Of a stretch of DNA of 64,000 nucleotides, positions 16,668 through 25,747 are shown in pieces. The position numbers were made by a program, and so were the translations under genes. Origin of the DNA: Lysinibacillus sp. PLM2. Lineage in GTDB: Bacteria; Bacillota; Bacilli; Bacillales_A; Planococcaceae. Numbering within the stretch: the stretch's first letter is position 1; each line of letters opens with the position of its first letter. The DNA lies in the NCBI GenBank assembly GCA_023168345.1, contig AP025689.1:928001-992000 (forward strand). Direction: 5' to 3'. The notes below the pieces were generated by a model. The model had not been told where the DNA came from. It did no database searches and saw nothing but the letters and a program-made list of their open reading frames with translations.

Positions 16668-17881
16668 CATCCTAAATGAACACCGATTTCTTTATATTGA
16701 TTGCTTAATAATATTTTACCTTTATAATGCTCAAATCTCTTAAAGCCGTAGGCATTTCGTTTAATAACTTTCGATTTATTATTTATCCCTTCTAAAAAGC
16801 CGTTAGAGTAACCGTAACTGAAGCTATTCAATATCTCTACTTGCCAATTCTTAAAGGTTTGAATTGCCTTAATAAACGCAGGAATATTTGATTCTTCTAC
16901 CTGCTTGTAGAATTCAAATAATTTTTCTTTTATTTCTTTTATGTCATTCGTTTTTTTGGCCCAGTCTAACCATTTACAATAAGCTTCTTTAAGTATGTAT
17001 GCTTGTTTTAAAACATCTGACATTCCGAGATAACGATTTAAGTACCAGCGATCCTTTTCCTTTAATTTCTCTTTTCTCTTATACAATACATGCCGCATCC
17101 TTTTACACTGTTTGCGATCATAAGCATGCCATTCTTTCTGAACGATTCTACGAACCTCGTCTAAGGCCCAGTAAATATAACGACTATAGTGAAATCGATC
17201 GGCCACGATTACAGGTCGACTTAATGCCTTTTTAACGGCTTCTTTAAAATGAGGGTTCATATCCATCACTACGACATTAACCGAGCTACCAAATTTTCTT
17301 AAGTAATCTTTAATTGTATTTTTACGACGGTTGGGTAAGATATCAAGCGGTTCATGTGTTTCTGCATTCGCAATAATGAGCTGATAAGTTCCTGCATCTG
17401 TATCGCCCTTATATTCATCAATAGCGATATGCTTAGGTAATTCAACTCCATTAGCCAATTTATCATTTAAAACAGAATCAAACCTACGAATAATTGTTGT
17501 AATTGATGTCCCTAAAACTTCAGCAGTCTCCTTAAAAGTTTTTCCTTTAATAGCTTTTATACGTGCTACTTGATTCCATTCTTTCGAATATTGTTGGTAT
17601 CTCTCCACAAATGGATTATCTTCAGAAAAACGCTTTCCACAATCACAAACATAACGGCGGCGTTTATAAAAAATCATTGATAGCCGCTCAAACCATTTTA
17701 AATGCTTTATCTTTTGTATACGATAATCATGAACCTTTGAAGTTAGATTTCCACAAACAGGACATTTATGTTCTTTCCTAGGCATCATTACATATAATGC
17801 TATTCGATCCTCAACATTCTCAACTTTATGAATCTCTACACCTTCAAATCCTGGAATCTTCATGTTAAAATACATATGCAC
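16667..17881 (-). CDS. ISL3-family transposase
   Basis: About 404 residues and intact. An N-terminal zinc-finger-like region has CPVCG (with HDYRIQKIKH after it) and CDCGKRF. A helix-turn-helix follows (FKETAEVLGTSITTIIRRF). The DDE catalytic core has Asp in HIAIDEYKG, Asp in VVVMDMNPHFKEAVKKAL, and Glu in YGYSNGFLEGINNKSKVI. These are ISL3 hallmarks. The GTG at 17881 has GAGG 6 nt upstream; an ATG at 17875 is 12 nt from it and is an alternative start. Because the element sits ahead of the LCP terminator, it may be co-transcribed with that gene. Confidence 0.93.
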   Translation of the reverse strand: MHMYFNMKIPGFEGVEIHKVENVEDRIALYVMMPRKEHKCPVCGNLTSKVHDYRIQKIKHLKWFERLSMIFYKRRRYVCDCGKRFSEDNPFVERYQQYSKEWNQVARIKAIKGKTFKETAEVLGTSITTIIRRFDSVLNDKLANGVELPKHIAIDEYKGDTDAGTYQLIIANAETHEPLDILPNRRKNTIKDYLRKFGSSVNVVVMDMNPHFKEAVKKALSRPVIVADRFHYSRYIYWALDEVRRIVQKEWHAYDRKQCKRMRHVLYKRKEKLKEKDRWYLNRYLGMSDVLKQAYILKEAYCKWLDWAKKTNDIKEIKEKLFEFYKQVEESNIPAFIKAIQTFKNWQVEILNSFSYGYSNGFLEGINNKSKVIKRNAYGFKRFEHYKGKILLSNQYKEIGVHLG

Positions 17882-17994
17882 AGGTCGCCTCTTTTCGCTT
17901 GTTTCTCGTCAATTCAAGTATAAAAGAATCGGCGATTCTGTGCTTTTTCATTTTTGTGAAAATGTTTGAAAACCCCAACAAATATTATAGAACC

Positions 17995-18002
17995 GTAAAA
18001 CT
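17995..18002. repeat. Target-site duplication, right copy (GTAAAACT)
   Basis: Identical to 16611-16618 and directly abutting the right IS end. It lies 12 nt from the stop codon of the LCP gene. Confidence 0.95.
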
Positions 18003-18013
18003 AACGAGATTAT

Positions 18014-19096
18014 TTAATTTCTTGAAACCGCATCTTCGCTTGTTCCGTTAGCATCGTCAGCGGCTTCTTCGATGTTAGAATCTGATGTTGTACCAGATAA
18101 GTTCGAGCTGTCAGGAATTAGACCAAGATGACTTTTTAAAATCGTTTGTGTTTCAAGTAAGTTTTGTTCATCTAAAACGTAGATGTATGCGCCGCTATAT
18201 GGATCTTCACCATCTGAGCCTGCAAGCGTTAATGAATCGATTTGTGGAATACCACCTAATAAATAAGTAAAGAAATGAGTCATTTCATCAAACGTCATGT
18301 CTGTTTTCATATTTTTACCAACAGCATCAATAACAGCACCGTAGCTACCAATAGAAGTGAAGTTTGAAGCCTTCGTTGCAATAGCTTTTAAAATTTCCTG
18401 TTGACGTTTACCGCGTTCAATATCGCTATCCCATTTACGAGTACGAGCAAGTGCCAATGCTTCACGACCATCTAATAATTGAAGACCTTCCTCTAACAAG
18501 ATTGAATTTTGATCATTCTCATCCTTTTCCCATTTTGTATAAGGAACTTCGACTTCAATACCGCCTAAAGCATCTACAACATCAATAAATGCATTAAAGT
18601 TCATTTTTACATAATAATCAACTGGGATATCAAATAACTCTTCAACCGTTTCAACCGTTGCAAGCGTTCCACCATATGCATGAGCGTGCGTGATTTTATC
18701 TTTATAGCCTAAATAAGGAATGTTTACATATGAATCACGTGGAATGCTGACCATTTTTATTGTTCGCTCTTTGTTGTTTAATGTTGCTAATATTAAGGCA
18801 TCAGAACGTGGGCTACCTAATCCCATAGCTTGTCGTTCTTCACTGTCATCCACACCGATAAATAATATGGAGACATTATCTTGGGTTGGTTCCACCTTTA
18901 CTTCTCGTTTATCAGACATATCTCTGTCTTCAATTTCTTCATATGATTGACTTGCTGCATACTCTGCTTTTTTTGATAAATACACAAAGTACGTTGTCCC
19001 ACAGATTAAAAGGGAAGCGCAAACCAATAAAACTATTTTTAAAGTATAAGAAAAGATTGTACGGCCATCCTTCTTTTTCTTTACATTTCTTTTCAT
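18014..19096 (-). CDS. LCP (LytR-CpsA-Psr) family cell-wall polymer ligase
   Basis: A 360-residue membrane protein: a basic N-terminus, one transmembrane helix at about 20-40 (LKIVLLVCASLLICGTTYFV), then the LCP domain with LFIGVDDSEE, GSPRSDALILATL, VSIPRDSYVNIPYLG and LARTRKWDSDIERGKRQQ. The C-terminal 35 residues are low-complexity and acidic. It probably attaches wall polymer to peptidoglycan, downstream of TagO. GAGGAG precedes the ATG. The position next to yvyE-degS matches the lytR/tagU place in Bacillus. The ISL3 element starts 12 nt after its stop and has displaced its terminator. Confidence 0.9.
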   Translation of the reverse strand: MKRNVKKKKDGRTIFSYTLKIVLLVCASLLICGTTYFVYLSKKAEYAASQSYEEIEDRDMSDKREVKVEPTQDNVSILFIGVDDSEERQAMGLGSPRSDALILATLNNKERTIKMVSIPRDSYVNIPYLGYKDKITHAHAYGGTLATVETVEELFDIPVDYYVKMNFNAFIDVVDALGGIEVEVPYTKWEKDENDQNSILLEEGLQLLDGREALALARTRKWDSDIERGKRQQEILKAIATKASNFTSIGSYGAVIDAVGKNMKTDMTFDEMTHFFTYLLGGIPQIDSLTLAGSDGEDPYSGAYIYVLDEQNLLETQTILKSHLGLIPDSSNLSGTTSDSNIEEAADDANGTSEDAVSRN

Positions 19097-19312
19097 TAAA
19101 AATTCTCCTCTAGATTGGAAATCATGTATATTTCAAAATATCTTTGTTTAAAATCGATGTATGTAATTAAATAAAAAATAGTACATTTGAAATCAAAATA
19201 AAATTTCAAAATGCTAATACATCAAAACGTGTTAATTGTATCGCCAAAATTTTACAATTAAATATAAAAAAATTCAAATTAATACCACGTATAAATAAAC
19301 TCAATAAGGTAC

Positions 19313-19341
19313 ATTATACTATGTTAGAGCTTATCAGTAAA
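19313..19341 (-). promoter_or_regulatory. Candidate promoter of the second LCP gene
   Basis: On the minus strand TTTACT (19341-19336) and a perfect TATAAT (19318-19313) are 17 nt apart. It gives a leader of about 210 nt of very AT-rich sequence before the LCP start. Confidence 0.5.
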
Positions 19342-19350
19342 CGAAATTCG

Positions 19351-19986
19351 TCATGATATAACAAATTCTAAGTATGATTGATCTTCGCAGGAAATAGTGG
19401 CTTGACCATTTGTAATTTCAGTCATCCAACTTTTAAAAGTCTCTTCCTCATCACTTAAAACATGAACAAAGACTTCAACATTTTCACCGTATTGAATGTC
19501 CTTCAATAAATAATGGGAAGAACGAATTTCATTTTCAACTTTTCCTAACCAAGTATAGTCTATGGAAATTTTCATCTCATGATGCAACTTACGTTCAACA
19601 ACTTGTGCAGCTTGAAGCCCTTCCGTTGTTGCTTTTCCGTAAGCACGGATTAATCCGCCACCTCCAAGCTTAATCCCACCAAAATAACGAGTAACGACAA
19701 CGACAGTATCTTTTAGCCCCTGTTTTTTTAGTACTTCTAACATAGGAACGCCAGCAGTTCCACTAGGTTCCCCATCATCATTCGCTTTTTGAATTTGATC
19801 ATGTTCTCCAATCATATAACAAGAGCAATTATGTGTTGCAGAAGGATGCATTTTTTTTATTTTTTCAATAAAACTTATGGCCTCTTGTTCAGTTTCTGCA
19901 CGTTCTACATAAGCTATGAATCTAGACTTTGATATAATTATTTCCTGTTCACCGAAGCCTTTAACTGTCTTGTAATTTTTTAGCAT
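19351..19986 (-). CDS. yvyE: YigZ/IMPACT-family protein YvyE
   Basis: A 211-residue protein with the UPF0029/IMPACT N-terminal domain. Motifs are SRFIAYVERAETEQEAISFI, ATHNCSCYMIG, DDGEPSGTAGVPMLEVL and VVVTRYFGGIKLGGGGLIRA, and a C-terminal ferredoxin-like domain follows. Known: the family is widely conserved and loosely linked to translation or RNA; its enzyme activity is not settled. AAAGGAG precedes the ATG. Its place, divergent from degS, is the same as in Bacillus subtilis, which supports the symbol. Confidence 0.9.
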   Translation of the reverse strand: MLKNYKTVKGFGEQEIIISKSRFIAYVERAETEQEAISFIEKIKKMHPSATHNCSCYMIGEHDQIQKANDDGEPSGTAGVPMLEVLKKQGLKDTVVVVTRYFGGIKLGGGGLIRAYGKATTEGLQAAQVVERKLHHEMKISIDYTWLGKVENEIRSSHYLLKDIQYGENVEVFVHVLSDEEETFKSWMTEITNGQATISCEDQSYLEFVIS

Positions 19987-20010
19987 AATCCAAACTCCTT
20001 TAATGCATGA

Positions 20011-20040
20011 ATTGTATTATTTTCTTTACAAATATTTCAA
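20011..20040 (-). promoter_or_regulatory. SigA-type promoter of yvyE
   Basis: On the minus strand TTGAAA (20040-20035) and TACAAT (20016-20011) are 18 nt apart, about 25 nt before the yvyE start. Confidence 0.5.
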
Positions 20041-20064
20041 TTTAGGTAAATTGTTCATAAAAAA

Positions 20065-20073
20065 TGCTATAAT
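20065..20073 (+). promoter_or_regulatory. Extended -10 promoter of degS-degU
   Basis: TGCTATAAT is a perfect extended -10 element 83 nt before degS. No good -35 hexamer is visible. The same TGCTATAAT sequence stands in front of tagO. Confidence 0.6.
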
Positions 20074-20155
20074 AGTTTAGTATTAGTAATAAGAATTGTA
20101 AAATAATTTTATAAATAAATTGAGAACGAAACCTATTTAGAATGGGGTTAAATAG

Positions 20156-21313
20156 ATGCTTTCAAATGATAAAATCGATATCGGTTCTTTAGATGTCATC
20201 TTTAATCGGATGATTGATACTATAACAAATTCAAAAAACGATATCTTTATTATAAGTGAACAAAGCAGACAAAGCTTTGAAGAAATGAAATTAGAGCTTG
20301 AATTAATCAGGCAACAAATTATTATCACAATTAATGAAAGTGATGAATTAGAAAAGAGAACGAAGCAGGCAAAAAATCGTTTAGTTGAAGTAAGTAAGTA
20401 CTTTGACAAATACAATGAAACGCAAGTAAGGGAAGCGTATGAATCTGCAAATGATCTACAAATTAAATTATCATTAACACGTGCAAAGGAAAAGCAATTA
20501 CGTGAAAAACGTGATGATTTAGAGCGCCGTCTTAGAGGGCTTAAAGATACGATCGAACGGGCAGAACATATTGTTGACCAAGTCAATGTTGTCTTAAATT
20601 ACTTAACTTCTGATTTGAGAAATGTAGGGAAAGCACTCGAAACAGCCAAACTGAAGCATGACTTCGGTATTAAAATTATTGCCTCACAAGAAAAAGAAAG
20701 AAAACGTATTTCAAGAGAAATTCATGATGGTCCAGCGCAAATGATGGCGAATGTACTTATGCGTTCGGATTTGATTGAAAGAACATACCGTGAAAAAGGT
20801 ATTGATGAAGCCATTATAGAAATTAGAGATTTAAAAAGAACCGTTAGAGATGCCTTATCAGAGGTACGAAGAATTATCTATGATTTGCGACCAATGGCTT
20901 TAGATGATCTAGGAATTGTACCTACTTTAAAAAAGTATTTGTCAACAGTCATGGAATATAACCCTGGCGTTCAAGTACATTTCCAGGCACTTAGTAATAA
21001 TGAAAAAAGATTACCGTCAGACTATGAAGTGTCTATTTTCAGACTAGTTCAAGAATCTGTAACAAATGCAATTAAACATGGAAATTCTAGAGAAGTATGG
21101 GTTAAAATAGAATGGTTGCGAAATCATATTAATATCAGTGTAAAAGATAGTGGAAAAGGATTCGATATAAATATTATAAAAGATCAATCTTTTGGAATTG
21201 TAGGTATGAAAGAACGAATTGAATTGTTAAAAGGAACGATGGATATTAAAAGTACTATAGGGGAAGGGACAATAGTTAGTTTTAAAGTCCCGATACCCGT
21301 GACAGATGTTTAA
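20156..21313 (+). CDS. degS: Sensor histidine kinase DegS
   Basis: A cytoplasmic kinase of 385 residues without membrane segments. Residues about 30-180 form a long coiled-coil sensor region. The HisKA_3 dimerisation helix has the phosphorylated His190 in RISREIHDGPAQMMANVL. The HATPase domain has SVTNAIKHGNSREVWV, KDSGKGFDI and GIVGMKERIELLKG. Known: DegS phosphorylates DegU, tuning motility, competence, exoenzymes and biofilm formation. The ribosome site is weak (GGGG about 12 nt before the ATG). It precedes degU by 93 nt on the same strand. Confidence 0.95.
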   Translation: MLSNDKIDIGSLDVIFNRMIDTITNSKNDIFIISEQSRQSFEEMKLELELIRQQIIITINESDELEKRTKQAKNRLVEVSKYFDKYNETQVREAYESANDLQIKLSLTRAKEKQLREKRDDLERRLRGLKDTIERAEHIVDQVNVVLNYLTSDLRNVGKALETAKLKHDFGIKIIASQEKERKRISREIHDGPAQMMANVLMRSDLIERTYREKGIDEAIIEIRDLKRTVRDALSEVRRIIYDLRPMALDDLGIVPTLKKYLSTVMEYNPGVQVHFQALSNNEKRLPSDYEVSIFRLVQESVTNAIKHGNSREVWVKIEWLRNHINISVKDSGKGFDINIIKDQSFGIVGMKERIELLKGTMDIKSTIGEGTIVSFKVPIPVTDV

Positions 21314-21406
21314 ATCTAGGAAACTTTTGGTAGAAAAAATCGTTAGAGAACATAAGCATATTATAAAAAACAGAAGTAATATTGAAAATGTTTAGGGGGA
21401 ACTACT

Positions 21407-22081
21407 ATGACAAAAATTATCATTATTGATGACCACCAACTATTCCGTGAAGGGGTTAAACGAATTTTAGACTTTGAAGATACATTTGAGGTTGTTGCTG
21501 AAGGCGATGACGGTTCAGATATTTTAAGTTTATACCGCGATAATAATCCGGATGTAGTATTAATGGATATCAATATGCCAGGGAAAAATGGTGTGGATGC
21601 AACTGCTGATTTGATTCAAGAATATCCAGATGCAAAGGTAATTATGCTATCTATTCATGATGATGAAAGCTATGTAACACATGCATTAAAATCTGGTGCA
21701 CTTGGATATATGTTAAAAGAAATGGATGCAGATGAAATTGTAGAAGCGATCAAAGTCGTAGCGAACGGTGGGTCTTATTTACATCCGAAAGTTACTAAAA
21801 ATTTAGTAGCGGAATTCCGACGTTTAAGTGAACATGATAACAAAGGGAACTTCCATCAAACGGAAATTCGCAGACCATTCCACTTATTAACAAAACGTGA
21901 ATGTGAAGTGCTTCAATTATTAACAGATGGTCAATCGAATCGTACAATCGGAGAAACTTTATATATTTCTGAAAAAACAGTGAAAAACCATGTGTCTAGC
22001 ATTTTACAAAAAATGAACGTGAACGACCGTACACAAGCAGTTGTAACAGCAATTAAAAATGGCTGGGTTGAAGTACGTTAA
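21407..22081 (+). CDS. degU: Response regulator DegU
   Basis: 224 residues. The receiver domain has acidic residues D8 and D9, the phosphorylated D54 in [14 protein letters not shown], and the Lys in YMLKEMD. The C-terminal NarL/LuxR-type helix-turn-helix spans about 155-224 ([20 protein letters not shown], then [20 protein letters not shown]). Known: phosphorylated and unphosphorylated DegU control different target sets, including flagellar and competence genes such as those downstream here. TAGGGGGA precedes the ATG. A hairpin terminator ends the unit. Confidence 0.96.
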   Translation: MTKIIIIDDHQLFREGVKRILDFEDTFEVVAEGDDGSDILSLYRDNNPDVVLMDINMPGKNGVDATADLIQEYPDAKVIMLSIHDDESYVTHALKSGALGYMLKEMDADEIVEAIKVVANGGSYLHPKVTKNLVAEFRRLSEHDNKGNFHQTEIRRPFHLLTKRECEVLQLLTDGQSNRTIGETLYISEKTVKNHVSSILQKMNVNDRTQAVVTAIKNGWVEVR

Positions 22082-22144
22082 TACTAGTTGGTTCCTATAA
22101 TAGTTGATTTCAAAATGATTATGGACCTACATAATAAAAGATTA

Positions 22145-22180
22145 AAGATTCCAATCTATAAATAGATTGGGATTTTTTAT
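22145..22180 (+). terminator. Terminator of degS-degU
   Basis: GATTCCAATCTA pairs with TAGATTGGGATT (one G-T wobble region) and is followed by a T run. Confidence 0.85.
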
Positions 22181-22442
22181 TTTTGACAAAATACTGTAGG
22201 GATGATGAAAAAATCGAAGTGGATTACGATCATTCAATTTTGCCTTCATCTTTAAAGAATAAAAAATTCCCTTGAAAAGAAACTAATTGATAGGTTTTGA
22301 CGTCATAGAGAAGCGGTAAAGAAATGAAAAAACTATAATATTGCAAACTTTTCTGCTATAAATTACCGAATTAAATCGAAAATATAAGACGTTAGGCATA
22401 GGTCGAATTATATGCTACAATTGTGCGCGGGAGGATGAGTTG

Positions 22443-22967
22443 ATGAATAAATGGTTTATAGCATTGTTAGCGGTATTCGTGCTAGCAGCTTGTAGTAATA
22501 AAGAACAAGACGTAAATACTAAGGATGCTGAAGAAGTAATAGATAATGGAACTATTGGCTTTGAAATTATGGGTGATAATATTGAAGAGGCGACAGATAT
22601 TCCTGATGTGGAAAAAGAAGCGATACTTAAAGCCTTTGATGAATACATCGCTTCCTTTAATTCGAAGGATATCGATCGTTACATAAATACTCTTTCAAAA
22701 GATCCACAAGGTTTCAGTATTGAGGATGATAAAGCGGAGGCAGAATTAGCTTTTGAACAGTACGATATTACAAAAACACCTTCAGATGTAACTATTGTGA
22801 AATATAGTGAAAATGAAGCGCAGGTGTATTCAAATATTGTGACTGACTTAACTGAAAATGCAACAGGCACTGAATTGAGTGATGAAGGTCGTCAAGTTAC
22901 TGTGTTTGTAAAAGAAGATGGACAATGGAAAGTAACAAGTATTTATTATATAGGGAATCAGTCTTAA
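22443..22967 (+). CDS. Lipoprotein with NTF2-like domain, unknown role
   Basis: A 174-residue lipoprotein. The signal sequence ends in the lipobox LAAC at about residues 15-18, so the mature protein should be tethered to the outer face of the membrane. An acidic linker follows. Residues about 60-172 (ILKAFDEYIASFNSKDIDRY to VFVKEDGQWKVTSIYYIGNQ) look like the alpha/beta NTF2/SnoaL cone fold, but I see no catalytic residues. The ATG at 22443 has GGGAGGATGA upstream; the adjoining TTG at 22440 is not needed. It sits between degU and the DegV gene, where Bacillus subtilis has no such gene, and has its own terminator. Confidence 0.8.
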   Translation: MNKWFIALLAVFVLAACSNKEQDVNTKDAEEVIDNGTIGFEIMGDNIEEATDIPDVEKEAILKAFDEYIASFNSKDIDRYINTLSKDPQGFSIEDDKAEAELAFEQYDITKTPSDVTIVKYSENEAQVYSNIVTDLTENATGTELSDEGRQVTVFVKEDGQWKVTSIYYIGNQS

Positions 22968-23037
22968 GTGGACGGCCTAACTTCCCTTATTATTAATACA
23001 TGTACCATAAATAATGTAGTTCGTAGCTAAATAAGAG

Positions 23038-23085
23038 CATTTCGTGTTGGATAGGAAATATCTAAACATCACGAAATGTTTTTTT
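23038..23085 (+). terminator. Terminator of the lipoprotein gene
   Basis: CATTTCGTG (23038-23046) pairs with CACGAAATG (23070-23078) and is followed by seven T. Confidence 0.88.
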
Positions 23086-23314
23086 ATTTTGCGGATTAAC
23101 CAGCTAGTTGTTAGTACTAATGTAAGTTAGTGGCGATGATCTTTAGCTTTCTCTACATTTTTTGAAAAAACCTATTAATACCTTCTATCCCTATTAAAAG
23201 TAGATTTTATCCGAAAATAAAAAAATATTAATAAAAATAACAACTCTATAGTATATAGTTCACAAGACATCATTTGTCATGTAAACTATTGCCTAAGGGA
23301 GAGTGGGTAAATCG

Positions 23315-24160
23315 ATGAGTATTGCAGTCGTAACTGATAGTACAGCGTATTTAACACCCGAAGAAAGAGAACGCTACAACATTCGAATGATTCCTTTAAG
23401 CGTTACTCTGGAAGACGGTATATATGAAGAAGAAATTGAAATAACTGCATCTGAATTTTATGAAAAGGTGCGAGGAGCAAAGGTTTTTCCTAAAACAACA
23501 CAACCACCAGTTGGACGATTCGTTGAGCTTTTTGAAGAACTTTCAAAAGATTACGATGAGGTAATCTCAATCCATTTATCAAGTGGAATTAGCGGGACAT
23601 ACCAAGGTGCTATACAAGCTGCTGATATGGTAGAAGGTATTAAAGTGCATGTTTTTGATAGTGAAATCTCTTGCTCACCACAAGGGTTATTTGCCAGGAT
23701 AGCAAGCCAAATGATTCGTGCTGGGGCTTCAATGGACGAGATTCTTAGAAAGCTTGATGAGATAAAATCAAAAATGAAGGCCTATTTTGTTGTGGATGAT
23801 TTAGCTCATTTACAAAGAGGTGGGAGATTATCTTCGGCTGCTGCCTTAGTTGGTGGACTTTTGCAAATAAAGCCAGTCCTTCATTTTGAAAATAAAGTGA
23901 TCGTTCCATTTGAAAAGATTCGTACGAAGAAAAAAGCGTTAAAGCGTGTGGAAGAATTATTAGCGGAAGATGCAGCAAAGTATGAAAAACTACACGGAAT
24001 GATTATTCATGCTAATCGAGAAGAAGAAGCGAAAGAATGGATGGCTGAGCTTTCCGAAAAGTATCCAAATATTGAATTTCATCTAAGTTATTTTGGCCCA
24101 GTGATCGGCACGCATTTAGGGGAAGGTTCCCTTGGAATGGGTTGGGTTGAGAAGGAATAG
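23315..24160 (+). CDS. DegV-family fatty-acid-binding protein (FakB type)
   Basis: 281 residues. The DegV signature is complete: VTDSTAYLTPEERERY at the start, TTQPPVGRFVELFEEL, ISIHLSSGISGTYQGA, and the C-terminal GTHLGEGSLGMGW. Known: FakB proteins hold a fatty acid so the kinase FakA can phosphorylate it, feeding exogenous fatty acids into phospholipids. The partner kinase is not in this window. In B. subtilis a fakB gene (yviA) occupies the same spot between degU and comFA. The ATG at 23315 is preferred over the GTG at 23303, which overlaps the AAGGGAGAG ribosome site. Confidence 0.9.
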   Translation: MSIAVVTDSTAYLTPEERERYNIRMIPLSVTLEDGIYEEEIEITASEFYEKVRGAKVFPKTTQPPVGRFVELFEELSKDYDEVISIHLSSGISGTYQGAIQAADMVEGIKVHVFDSEISCSPQGLFARIASQMIRAGASMDEILRKLDEIKSKMKAYFVVDDLAHLQRGGRLSSAAALVGGLLQIKPVLHFENKVIVPFEKIRTKKKALKRVEELLAEDAAKYEKLHGMIIHANREEEAKEWMAELSEKYPNIEFHLSYFGPVIGTHLGEGSLGMGWVEKE

Positions 24161-24213
24161 TTAATCGATCGTTTCAGACGTCGACAAAGCAAATTAAATA
24201 AGAATTACATTTA

Positions 24214-24244
24214 CCTCTGTTTTTGGACAGGGGTTTTTATTTTG
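24214..24244 (+). terminator. Terminator between the DegV gene and comFA
   Basis: CCTCTGT pairs with ACAGGGG (one T-G pair), followed by TTTTTATTTT. It ends 30 nt before the comFA start, so comFA must have its own promoter or depend on readthrough. Confidence 0.8.
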
Positions 24245-24274
24245 TTCAAAAACAAAAAGGAAGGAGTTTCAACG

Positions 24275-25747
24275 GTGCATTATAAATTAAACAAAAACAA
24301 TCAGTTCCGATCATATCAAGGTCTTATTATAGAACCACAAATTCCAGATTTTTTCATAGGGAGAATTTGGACAAGAACGAATACGCCCTTTCCTCAAGAA
24401 AAAATTGAAACGTATATTCGCTACGGCTACTTCAGTCTTCAAAGGGCGATTTCTAGTAAGACAACTAGTACGATCCTATTTAAAAGAAAACAATACCGAT
24501 GCAATCGATGTCTAAATGACAATCAGCAAGAGTTCATTGAATTCAACTGCGCTCGCTGTGAAAGCATATGTGTTTATTGCAGACATTGTATTAATATGGG
24601 AAGAATGAGTAGTTGTACGGAATTGATGCGATGGAATGGTCCATCGCAGTGGATAAAGAAGGATCACATTTTAGCTTGGGAAGGTCAATTTACAGATCTT
24701 CAAGAAAAGGCATCGCAAGAGTTAATAGATAGCATAAAAAAGAAGAAAAATCATCTTTTAGTTGCGGTTTGTGGAGCTGGAAAAACTGAAATTCTTTTCC
24801 CAGCAGTACACTTTGCATTAAATAAAGGATTGCGTGTATGTATCGCCACCCCACGAACAGATGTTGTTCTTGAGTTGTTGCCGCGATTCCAAAAGGTGTT
24901 TCCGCAAACAATCATTCATGCATTATATGGAGGAGCCCCTCATTGTGCTGGATTTGCAGAACTAATTCTTGCAACAACACATCAGCTTTACCGATTTAAA
25001 GAAGCATTTGACATTGTGATTGTGGATGAGGCAGATGCATTTCCCTATACATTTGATGAGTCATTACAAAAAGCTGTGATGAAAGCTCAAAAGGCCAGTG
25101 CACCTATCGTTTTAGTAACGGCAACTCCATCAGCACAAATTTTATTAGGATCGAAAAAAGAAGGCTGGGGCGTCTCCTTTATCCCAAGAAGATATCACGG
25201 AAAACCATTACCAGTTCCGAGATTTGAAGCACTCTGGAAGTACGGAAAAAACTTTGAAAAAGGGGTGATTCCAACAAAGCTCCGAGAATGGACTGAAAAA
25301 CGAATTGAAAAGAATGAGCCATTTCTCATCTTCTTTCCTACCATTAGGCTAATGGAAATCGCAGCACCGCTATTTGAAAATATTCACTCTTCGATTTTAA
25401 GTGTTCACGCAGAAGACCCTCATCGAAAAGAAAAAGTGATGAAGCTCAGAAACGAAGAAATTCCCGGATTACTAACAACCACTATATTAGAACGAGGTGT
25501 CACGGTAAAAAATGTTCAGGTGGCAGTGGTAGGGTCTGAAACAAAAATATTTACTTCTAGTGCCTTAATTCAAATTAGCGGGAGGGTGGGGAGAAACGTT
25601 CAATTTGCGGATGGAGATATTGTTTTTTTTCATCATGGAGTAACAGTTGAGATGGATATGGCTAAAAAAGAGATAATGAGACTAAACCAAAGGGGGGAGG
25701 AGGGGAATATAAATGAAAAAGGAAGTCGTGAAATGCTTACTTTGTAA
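24275..25747 (+). CDS. comFA: Competence DEAD-box helicase ComFA
   Basis: About 490 residues. An N-terminal four-Cys zinc region (CNRCLND, CARCESICVYCRHC) precedes a superfamily 2 helicase core: Walker A AVCGAGKTE, DEAD-type box IVDEADAFPY, motif III VTATPS, and motif VI QISGRVGRN. Known: ComFA is the ATPase thought to help pull single-stranded DNA through ComEC during transformation. The GTG at 24275 has AAGGAAGGAG about 8 nt upstream; a TTG at 24242 lies before that site and is rejected. The gene overlaps comFC by 35 nt. There is no comFB between comFA and comFC, unlike B. subtilis. Confidence 0.92.
   Translation: MHYKLNKNNQFRSYQGLIIEPQIPDFFIGRIWTRTNTPFPQEKIETYIRYGYFSLQRAISSKTTSTILFKRKQYRCNRCLNDNQQEFIEFNCARCESICVYCRHCINMGRMSSCTELMRWNGPSQWIKKDHILAWEGQFTDLQEKASQELIDSIKKKKNHLLVAVCGAGKTEILFPAVHFALNKGLRVCIATPRTDVVLELLPRFQKVFPQTIIHALYGGAPHCAGFAELILATTHQLYRFKEAFDIVIVDEADAFPYTFDESLQKAVMKAQKASAPIVLVTATPSAQILLGSKKEGWGVSFIPRRYHGKPLPVPRFEALWKYGKNFEKGVIPTKLREWTEKRIEKNEPFLIFFPTIRLMEIAAPLFENIHSSILSVHAEDPHRKEKVMKLRNEEIPGLLTTTILERGVTVKNVQVAVVGSETKIFTSSALIQISGRVGRNVQFADGDIVFFHHGVTVEMDMAKKEIMRLNQRGEEGNINEKGSREMLTL

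Larger units (their letters stand above)
16619..17994 (-). mobile_element. Complete ISL3-family insertion sequence (1376 bp)
   Basis: The ends are imperfect inverted repeats of about 23 bp. The left begins GGTTCAATTTCAAATG and the right, read inward, begins GGTTCTATAATATTTG; both continue TTGGGGT. One transposase gene fills the element. Perfect 8-bp duplications (GTAAAACT) flank it, so insertion is recent enough that the target is undamaged. It lies between the LCP stop codon and that gene's terminator. The ends were read by eye; the exact terminal base could shift by one or two. Confidence 0.92.
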
